From Paragorgia papillata (lineage: Eukaryota > Cnidaria > Anthozoa > Scleralcyonacea > Coralliidae): DNA of 64,000 nucleotides. Shown here piece after piece: positions 21,001 through 53,274 of this stretch; the stretch's first letter is position 1; each line of letters begins with the position of its first letter. The notes under the pieces were generated by a model. The model had not been told where the DNA came from. It worked only from the letters and a program-made list of their open reading frames with translations, and made no database searches. The stretch covers positions 1,608,501-1,672,500 of the forward strand of contig JAWNZC010000291.1 in the NCBI GenBank assembly GCA_035771165.1, read 5' to 3'. The position numbers were made by a program, and so were the translations under genes.

Positions 21001-23270
21001 TCTTGTTTTTATCTATAAATTTCATGATATTCTTATTGAATGGGTCAAGAACTGGAAGAACACATTCCGAACTGGAATTTCGAAAACTCTCCACCGGAAC
21101 GGCACATTGCTTTTCCAAGATGAGTTTCACATTTGTAAGAAAGGGTTTCTTCACGTGAAACTCGTAGTCAGGCACGTAATCGGTTTCTCCGCTCACGTTC
21201 CTTTTGAGAAACAGACGTCCTGTGTTAGGCGCGAAAACAAATCCTTGGCATGCATCCCCGTGCGCCTCGCACATCATGGCGCCATGTAAGTTACTTCTTA
21301 CTCGAAATTCTACACAATTTCCGCCCTTTGCACAATCCATATCGTGGCCTTTTAGATCAAAATAACCAACCTAAAAAATACAACCAAGTTAGTCTAAGCT
21401 TTTAAGCTTGGAGTTAAAGAGGCACAAGCAGTTAGCGCGCTGCCCACCGATCTCTATATAAACTGGATTGCTCATCTGGCTCCAAAAATGATGACGAATT
21501 TGGAGTACCAAGATGGTCGCCACGGAAACTTTGTATGTTTTCGTAGCACAAAAAGAGACGAAAAGAGCCACATTAAAAATATTTCTGCCTGAGCCAACAG
21601 GCCGAAAGCTTAGCAAATAAATATTAAAACGTGGTGTTCCACAAAACTTATCTTGAATACTATTATCGCTATACAAACTTTCAAAGAATCACGGTACAGT
21701 ATACTTTAACAAATACTCACATTAACGTATTTGTCTCCAACTGCTTCAGAATATAATGGAGTAGATTTGGGCTGAGGATTTTCTGTAGATTTGGGCTGAA
21801 GATTTGTTGTGGTTGCTGTTGTTGTAGAGTTCTGTACTTCAAGCGATTGTGTACGTTGATGTGAAGTCGGTAAAAAGGGCATTGGTACATCCTACAGTGA
21901 AAAAAAACAGGCTTGTTCCTTTGTTTAATGGATGTGTATATTTAAAAATGTTGCCCGTATTTACCTCACCTTAAAAAAGTCTTTGCTGATATTTCGAAAG
22001 GCCTATTAAGCATGTGTATGTGTGGCAATTCATTTGGATTTGCATCATCAATTTACCAAATATCTAGCAATCATGCATACCAACGCTTTTATGCTACTCG
22101 AAAATAACGGGCCGCTGCCCGGCAAGAGCCGGGGGCCCCCTGTCACAAGGGGCCCCTGAGCCAGGATGTCCTTTATGCGGATTCCGACATTTTCACGTTT
22201 TACTGGGAAATATAGCTGGATATAGCTGTCCATCATTTAAATATTGGTACGAAGTTTCAAATAGTTTCATAAAAAAATACAGAACGTTGCAACAGGTTAA
22301 AGGTACGAAAATGGATTTCTATTCTGCATTGTCAAATGACCGTTTTTGCGCATACCCAGTCCATCGTGAGGTTTTCTCTGTCAAACGGCAGGATATAAAC
22401 TATAAAGTTGAAGTGTATTGTCAAAAGACCTGTATTATCTCAGGTATAGCAGTTAGACTAACCATTTCTGTATTCACCCAAATCATAAAAATAAAATGTT
22501 TTATTTTTGCTTTTAATGCAGCAGTGTAAGAGCCAGGTTAGTTTGTTTTGTTTGTAAATAAATCTGTGTTTATATTGTAAAGTGAGTTTTCAACGATGTA
22601 GTTACGTGATTACGGTATTTTCGTCAGTGACTATATATATTCTTGACGAATATTCGTATAATCCAACAAACGTTTGATATAATGATGAATTTCCCCTTGT
22701 TATACCGATTATTTTTTTTGGAAAATCCCTCGCAGAAATCGCCGAAAATGCACTTCTGGGGCATATATATGAAATTCAATTCGGGGGGGTTTCGCGCCCT
22801 AGGTCCCCCGGGGCCTGGGGGGGGCTTTTCAATTTGGGCCAGGGGCACCCAACACCGCTGCCAAACGTTTGCGCATGCGTGAATTTGCTGGAGTAAACAT
22901 TGCAAGAAAAGTGGGAACTAGCCGTGGCGACAACGACGAGACAGCGAAGACTAAGTACGACTCGACTATTCATTTAGTTACGCCACTGATTTAACGGCCT
23001 CCCAAAAGTAACGGCAACCCAAAAGTAACGGCAACCCAAAAGTAACGGCTACCCAAAAGTAACGGCTACCCGATGGGCCCAAAATGCTGAAAGTAACGCG
23101 TTTGCAGGGAACTCTACGGTAATTAAGATTATGGCCCACTAACTCACCTCTTCGTATATACGGCAAGAGCAAATTTCTTTCAAAGCGCTGTAATAAACAT
23201 AGAAAACACCACAGGTAAAACAAGCCAAGGTAAAGCAAGCCTTCAAACATTTTCTTCTAAACCTGGCCAT
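18068..23270 (-). CDS. DUF229 (sulfatase/phosphatase-fold) type II membrane protein, copy B
   Basis: Exons in transcript order are 23148-23270, 21721-21891, 20932-21370, 19689-20096 and 18068-19257, giving 776 aa with no internal stop. Exons 1, 3, 4 and 5 have exactly the lengths of copy A. Exon 2 is 33 nt longer (57 codons) because the Thr-rich stalk has extra residues (NSTTTATTTN). The signal anchor, Cys-rich segment, GFDSTS, VGDGTTPQL and DHGMRFG motifs are all kept. The motif before DHG reads FS here and FG in copy A. Replacements cluster in patches (finding at 5050-5230). Both copies look functional, arranged head to tail and read leftward. They could share regulation, since about 200 bp upstream of exon 1 is conserved between them. 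Confidence 0.88.
19447..19640. repeat. Degenerate CTCGTAAACTCGTGA VNTR in copy B intron 4
   Basis: Counterpart of 6243-6478. Units are less regular and several carry CGCGTGAC variants. Confidence 0.85.
20304..20563. mobile_element. Foldback element in copy B intron 3
   Basis: An inner hairpin at 20307-20392 (ATAAATCCCGAGAAAG ... TTCGAGGGATTTAT) is followed by an outer pair, CTTAATTTATTATCGAG ... CTCGATAATAAATTAAG, at 20393-20563. The element sits exactly where copy A has the 7664-8129 MITE. Confidence 0.78.
21940..22980. other. Copy B intron 1: repeat remnants, no gene seen
   Basis: It contains a fragment of the GTATTACC MITE end (about 21950-21975), a GC-rich patch (22110-22160) with self-complementary GGGGGCCCCC/GGGGCCCC, and a GGGG-rich repeat at 22780-22850. 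A TGCCAAACGTTTGCGCATGCG segment (22858-22880) is shared with copy A intron 1 at 11431. The ORF at 22287-22529 matches nothing recognisable. Confidence 0.5.
22981..23075. repeat. 17-bp VNTR next to copy B exon 1 (about 5 units)
   Basis: GGCCTCCCAAAAGTAAC / GGCAACCCAAAAGTAAC units, the short counterpart of the 18-unit array beside copy A exon 1. Confidence 0.9.
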
Positions 23271-23283
23271 TGCAAGGAAGATG

Positions 23284-23505
23284 TATATCCAACGTCCTTG
23301 TAATGCCAAATCAATCTAAACAATGCCTGAAAAACAAACAACGACACGGGTCCTCCCAAATCAATACGTTTTTTTCAAAGCACACTTGGTTACTATGATA
23401 CCCGTGACAGAAACGCTTCTTCAGCCATTGGCAACCGTTAATGGGCTTTTTCTAAACAAAATTTAAACAATAGATAAAATCTGTTCGAGAGGTGTTAACT
23501 TTGCA
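23284..23505. repeat. Upstream segment shared with the 409-bp repeats
   Basis: Near-identical to 12752-12965 (one extra T in a T run, and CTGTT for CTGTT-context changes at the end), directly upstream of copy B exon 1. Homology stops near 23505, marking a duplication or deletion boundary. Confidence 0.8.
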
Positions 23506-23577
23506 TGTTAAATATAACATAAAATCGACATTTTAAACATTTTCAATAATAAAATTAAAATTCAACTCACCTATAGG

Positions 23578-24792
23578 TTAAAGTGTATATGACACGAAAA
23601 TTAAGTTTGTCTTATTTGAAAGAACACTTAAAATGACATATTTTGCAGTTTTTCATTCCCTCGCTTTGTTTTTGAGAGATTTCAGGTTGTTTGATATGTA
23701 AATGTTACGTGATATATCATACACGAGGAGGAGTGTTTCATCAGGATAGGCAAACACCGAGACGTTTGTTGAAAACCAAGGCGAAGCCGAGGTTTCTGAA
23801 CAAACTTCGAGGTGTTTGGATATCCTGATGAAACACTCCTCCGAGTGTATGATATAGCATCTCAAACAAATCAGTATTTTAAGAGAAAATCAAGATGAAA
23901 GTTTGCTTCATTTATGTAATTTCTTCCTCCGATATCCAAACCACAGAAACGGTACTGATTTTCTTTGTGTTTTCGTCATGAATTATTAATGAGTTTGAGA
24001 TATATTAAGGACTTATTAACCGAGTGCGAGGTCTGTACGGGAAAGTATTTGCCTGAGGTTTTCGTACAGACCGAGCGACGAAGGAGCGAGGTTTGTGCGA
24101 TAAAACTGAAGGCAAATACTTTCCCGTACAGACCGAGCAAACGAGGTTAATAAGGAATTTATTATATGGCTATTTGTTCACTTTATTTTTAAGTTTCGAG
24201 CGTTGTTTTCGTCTTGGGAGTATGCTGTTTACCTTTCCTGTTAACTTTTTCGTGTCGCTTCTTGGCCTTCTTGTTTACACCAGTTCGGCTTTTATTTGTC
24301 GTGTTTTTAGATAAACAGCTTTAAAGAAAACCAGCAGTGATGTTCCAACACATTTTATTGTTCAGAATAATTGAATAAAGATACCTAGTTCTATTTTATT
24401 TGTATTCAAATCAACTCAGAAATTTTCTCGCCAAAAATTACAGGGCCGAGAAAAAAGCGTATTGACCCGAGGTCAACATCGTAAAATCCCGACCTCTCGG
24501 GAACCAATCAGCGTGCGTCGTTTTGCGTACGGACCGGAAATCAAACCCAGCCATATAATGTGACTTACACGTTCATACTGATTATCGGAGAAGGTTACAG
24601 ATTTTTGCTATTGTCAAATGAAATTACTTGGAATTCTATAACGTCAAGATGTTTAATTTGCATATCAAACAAACTTAATTCAAAAAACGAAGCAAGGAAA
24701 CGAAAAACTGCAAAAGATGTTACTTTGTCATTTTAAGCCGTATTTTTTTTTTCAAATAAGACTTAATTTTTCGTTTCATATAGGCCATTTAA
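23578..24792. mobile_element. TTAA MITE split by nested foldback elements
   Basis: The left end (TTAAAGTGTATATGACACG, AATTAAGTTTGTCT) is at 23578-23705 and the matching right end (...CTTAATTTTTCGTTTCATATAGGCCATTTAA) is at about 24580-24792. Between them are two palindromes: 23711-23866 (AACACTCCTCC arms) and 24007-24155 (TTAACCGAGTGCGAGGTC arms). The latter continues to about 24550 with no recognisable gene. Confidence 0.75.
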
Positions 24793-25157
24793 GTAACATT
24801 TCAAGTTATAATGTCGACATCGTTTCAAAAATATAGAATCCGTCGGTGGTCATCTGCAGGTCACAAAGAGTTCAACGTGGAACAACAGAATAGTATTGGT
24901 TTAATGTGTTTTAAAACGTTTAGCATTAACATTTTCGTGATTAAGTTGCTAACATTAACCGGCAAAATATATAAACATCTGTAACAATACCAAATAGTTT
25001 GCCAAGTTGGCAAAATAATGGTACAAACGTAAAACTAACAGTTCGCCCGACTTCTTAAAAAAGTCTCTCCAAACTCTTTGTGGTGTATATGAATAGCGTA
25101 GATATATATGAACACAGCTGGACGAACGGTTTCTCCGGAGAAAAAAAAAGGATGTAT

Positions 25158-49357
<24,200 letters not shown>

Positions 49358-49459
49358 TATATACAACTTCTGACAGAAAGAAGGCCTCACAAACGTATTT
49401 TAAAGTGCTTCTCGTCCACACTCCACAGACACAAGATTTACATCTTTTCCAAACGAGAA

Positions 49460-49483
49460 TTTGGCGGGAGACACCACGTGACG
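49460..49483 (-). promoter_or_regulatory. Putative E2F site and E-box/CRE half-site upstream of SMC3
   Basis: TTTGGCGGGA (49460-49469), followed by CACGTGACG (E-box overlapping a CRE half-site, 49475-49483), lies about 105-125 bp upstream of the SMC3 start codon. E2F control is expected for an S-phase cohesin gene. Match to consensus only. Confidence 0.45.
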
Positions 49484-49864
49484 TTGTTCTGGTATTTTAC
49501 TTCCTTAGACCTTTATTCCGTGAGGAATAAATGTCGTAGAGTAAAAAAAACCGTGGTTTTGCGTAAGCACGCAGGCGCGGATCCAGGGGGGGGAGAGCAC
49601 ATTTATATGCACTCTAATATGCAGTAATTGTTATCTACGAGTAATTTGTATTTCTCTCCAAAATCTCATCATGATAATTCATGAGGAAAACACAAATCAA
49701 ATCAGTACCATGTCCGAGGCTATGCGCGCAGGCTATGCGGAATGGAATGAATGCAGTTATGAATCTATTCAAATAATCTGCCCACTTTAACAGATTTTGC
49801 ATCGGAGTGCGAGTGATTAGATTTTCCTCAAAAGTGCCCTCAAAGTGCAGGAAATGCCATTTCA

Positions 49865-49992
49865 GAGACCCTAGATTCAAAAATTTTCCGGGGAAGCATG
49901 CCCCCGAACCCCCCTAGAAATGCGGTCACTAAATCGGAAAGGCCCGAAATAATCAATCCCACGGGCCCCCAGATGCCTAGTTGCGCCACTGA
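49865..49992 (+). repeat. Dispersed repeat with GGGGCATGCCCCC core
   Basis: GTGCAGGAAATGCCATTTCAGAGACCC, then a GGGAAGCATGCCCCCGAACCCCCCTAG segment, ending GCGCCACTGATT. The same module order is at 61155-61320, and an inverted piece at 46015-46075. Confidence 0.75.
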
Positions 49993-50310
49993 TTATTTAA
50001 CAATTATTCGCCGAAGGCGAGGTGAATATCGGTGTATAATAACCGAGACGAAGTCGAGGTTATTATTCACCGATATTCACTGAGCCTGAGGCGAATAATT
50101 GTTTTAGTATAAATACACATTTTCGTACTTTTAGGAACAACATTTTCTTTAAAATTGTTAATTTCCTCGTCTGTTGCATTGACAACTGCTGGCGGCCATT
50201 TTGGATAAACGCTGTAGGTGATTATCGAGAATTAATCCGAAGTAACTCGACCAATCAACGCGCGCGATTTTCTATAATCACCTGTGTATTTATACTAATG
50301 TTAATTCTAG
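49990..50310. mobile_element. Foldback element between SMC3 and the 4-TM gene
   Basis: ACAATTATTCGCCGAAGGCGAGGTGAATATCGG pairs with CCGATATTCAC...GGCGAATAATTGT, with centre GACGAAGTCGAGG. The right side to 50310 carries an AGTAACTCGACC/TATAATCACC flank. Confidence 0.78.
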
Positions 50311-50412
50311 GCCATTTCACAATTAACGATAATCATCATTTCGAGATGAGATATGCTGGAAATTATTACCCAAGCAAACCTCGGCCCAGGACATTCACAA
50401 ATTTGCAAATAT

Positions 50413-50583
50413 CACGAATTGCCATCCTTAGGTTAGGTTGTGTGTTGGGGTAAGGCTTTCATGAAGTACTTGGGTTATGTAGGACATGGAATTATTGGTA
50501 ATAATTCCATGTCCTACATAACCCAAGTACTTCATGAAAGCCTTACCCCAACACACAACCTAACCTAAGGATGGCAATTCGTG
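50413..50583. repeat. Perfect palindrome, 84-bp arms, 3-nt spacer
   Basis: The left arm starts CACGAATTGCCATCCTTAGG and the right arm ends CCTAAGGATGGCAATTCGTG. No mismatch was found on reading both arms. The spacer GGT is at 50497-50499. There is no coding capacity. Confidence 0.92.
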
Positions 50584-50829
50584 TAAATAGGACCGATGGA
50601 CGTATAACCGAATTATTACCCTATTTCTAGCGTCGTCTTTACGCGCCCACGAGCGTCTCTGACGTAGGCTATTTTTAACCTTGGTTCCTGGATTCTTTCG
50701 GTAAGTCGGAAGTGAATTACTGTGTTGGCTGTTTCAGAGCTGAAGCACAATAAAGTCGGTTCACAAATTAAGAGGGACAAAAAAGGATTCAAATAAAATC
50801 TGGCCTGAGCCTCCACTAAAATCCAAGAC

Positions 50830-51429
50830 ATGGCATTTAGCGTACGCCGTGTTGGGGCTTTCCTTTTAACGTGTTTCTCAGGGATATTTCTGGTTGCAGT
50901 TTATGTCATTTCAACTAACAGGAAGTCAGGAACTCACAACGCTTCAAACTCCTCGTACAGTAATTCGTCTTGCTGGGACAAAAATACATTTAAAAGCCAT
51001 TGTATTACGACTTGGATTCTTATTACAGCCATTTTATTAGACTCCTTGTTCGCTATCGTCTGGCTTTTCTTTTATATTATTCAATGTTTCAGACAAGAAG
51101 GCTGGTTGAAACGCGTTCTGCTCTGTGGTTACTTGTCGCGCGTCTTACCCTCCATTACAACCGCCTTGAGCTTTCTTACAATTCTGTCGTTCATTGTTTG
51201 TTATGGAACACGGAAAGAGAACGAGACAGTGGTTGGTGGAGATGGCTACGCGTTGTCTATAATGTCGGCGTTTTGTTCATTGTTTGCTTTTGTCCTGAGC
51301 GTATTAGAAGCGCGTGATCAAGTACGAGGTCACCATGGTGACACTGAATATACCACGTTATTGGATAGTCAAAATATCGAAAGGTACCGGAGAAGTTCTT
51401 ACAGTAGAAGTACGCAATTGCAATGGTGA
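50830..51429 (+). CDS. Intronless four-transmembrane protein, 199 aa, family unknown
   Basis: ATG at 50830, stop TGA at 51427. Predicted membrane segments are at about 9-27, 61-86, 106-125 and 140-160. The first loop carries three N-glycosylation sequons (N37, N40, N45) and a Cys pair (C48, C58), so it is probably extracellular, with both termini cytosolic. The second extracellular loop has NETV (N131). The basic, Tyr/Ser-rich tail (ERYRRSSYSR) could be phosphorylated. Claudin/PMP22-like or MARVEL-like topology is possible, but I see no W-GLW-C-C signature. AATAAA at 51508 supports a real single-exon gene. It diverges from SMC3 with 1.47 kb between start codons. Confidence 0.75.
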   Translation: MAFSVRRVGAFLLTCFSGIFLVAVYVISTNRKSGTHNASNSSYSNSSCWDKNTFKSHCITTWILITAILLDSLFAIVWLFFYIIQCFRQEGWLKRVLLCGYLSRVLPSITTALSFLTILSFIVCYGTRKENETVVGGDGYALSIMSAFCSLFAFVLSVLEARDQVRGHHGDTEYTTLLDSQNIERYRRSSYSRSTQLQW

Positions 51430-51507
51430 TTTTGACTAAGATGAAGCAGATGTACCAGTCCGAAACATTTGCATGTAATTGCTTGTCAGCCCGTGTAAGA
51501 TGTTACG

Positions 51508-51513
51508 AATAAA
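51508..51513 (+). promoter_or_regulatory. Poly(A) signal of the 4-TM gene
   Basis: AATAAA 79 nt after the stop codon. Confidence 0.55.
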
Positions 51514-51796
51514 CACATATCAACGAGGTACTTTCGGCTTTAAAACAAATTTTATATTGACAGCAATGATGGACGGATTACAAAAGCAACAGAAAATCAC
51601 AGTATCGTGCACACGAGTGAAGCAGACTAGTTCCTAGTCCTCTTTTCTCTCCAACGTATTTTGGTGACGTCACAGAATAGGGATCGAGCAAGAGGTCTGC
51701 CGCTCGACGTTAAAAAGAGAGGCCTGGGAACCAGGCTGCGAGTGAAGTACGAACAGTAGTTAATGGAGGAGGACTGGATAGGAAACTTAATAACAC

Positions 51797-52228
51797 TAAA
51801 AATTAAGTTTGTCTAATTTGAAAGAACTCGTAAAATTGTAATAGAACATCCTTTACAACTTTTTCGTATCTCTCTTCGTTTTCTAGATATTTCGATTTGT
51901 TTGATCAGAGTTTGATATGTAAATGAGATGGTCTCTGACGTCAGGTGTGGGGTAAAATATTTTCACATGTAGAAAAACCAGTTCAGCGAAATCATTTGAA
52001 ACTGTGCACATAAAAACTCCTTGCGATGCTGAACATTTCATGTTAGACATGCAAGTGATTTTGCTCTGTATGAAAATATTCTACCCCACTCCTGACGTCA
52101 GAGACCATCTCATTTACATATCAAACAAATTGAAATATCTTGAAAACGCAGAAAGATACGAAAAAGTTGTAAAGGATCTTCTATTACAATTGTACGAGTT
52201 CTTTCAAATTAGACAAACTTAATTTTTA
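51797..52228. mobile_element. AATTAAGTTTGTCT-family MITE, ends eroded
   Basis: Subterminal AAAATTAAGTTTGTCTAATT and its inverse AATTAGACAAACTTAATTTT, with arms matching 29386-29857 (GGTGTGGGGTAAAATATTTTC). The outermost TTAAAGG part is missing on both sides. Confidence 0.8.
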
Positions 52229-52229
52229 C

Positions 52230-53270
52230 GAAACCAGAAACGATGCTTGCACAACTTGCTATGGTAATTACACACTTATAAGGGGCTAATGCAACTAAAG
52301 GGTGGTCCCACATGGCCAGGATCAGCTATTGCTGACATTAAACAATAGTGTAATATCACTTAAGTTCAGTAGTGTCTGATTTTAGCCATGTGAGGCCAGG
52401 TGCATTAAGTTGTGCAAACATCGTTTCCGGTTTTGTAACATCGTTTTAAGTTTCCTATCAAGGACTTTTCAAACTCATTAATAATTCATGCAGAAAATTA
52501 AAAAGAAAGAAATATTCAGTGAGTATGTAGAATTTGGAGGAAGATTACGGTCAAATTTAGCAAAAGGTCGATTTTCTGTAGAATATATAGATTCGTTTAA
52601 AAAGCTATACCAACACTCGTCAGTGTTCGTCTTCTGTAGATGTGCAAATACAGTCAAGCTAGTTGAAAGAAAATGTTTAGCTGTTTCAAGCTAGTTGCTA
52701 GAAAGTTTAAAAGTTAAGACAGGACTTCGACGAGAAATCGCAAAGGAATTGTATACTAGTACTTATCCAGTTTTTAATGTATAATTTACATTTATTTGAA
52801 AATGGTGTCCAGGCAGAAACTCTAATATAGGCGTCTGTTTTTCGAGGGACTGCATGTTTAAACTACGTATCTCACCTACTTTACAAATGTACTAAAACAT
52901 TGCTAAATACAATACAAGAATCATTAGAACATGTAATTTAAGAACATGCTAGCTGTTGGAAGAAATGTCCGTCATTATAATAAAAGAAAATTGATGGCAA
53001 ACAGTTTCATCGTCTCGTCTCACTACAATACTTCTACCTGATTGAAAATGTTAGAAGGTCAGAAAGAAATGCTTATCAAGGATGTCTAATAATGATTCGA
53101 ATAAAGGCCTTTCGTGAGAGAAAAACGTTCAAACATCTGACGAAGTGCCTTGGCTCGAAACGACTGACTTCCTTCACGAATACTTCGGCAGTGCATCAAT
53201 CTTTTCGACTTGCAGCACACTACATTCTATTTTCTGTACTGACGTACTCCAACCTAATATGTTTAACGTC
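52230..53270. other. Intergenic, 4-TM gene to GPCR
   Basis: AAACTCATTAATAATTCATG at 52470 is the conserved foldback terminus in inverse sense. 52300-52440 has an imperfect pair, CCCACATGGCCAGG / GCCATGTGAGGCCAGG. No gene is recognised. The frame at 53092-53525 overlaps the GPCR tail on the wrong strand. Confidence 0.45.
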
Positions 53271-53274
53271 CCAA

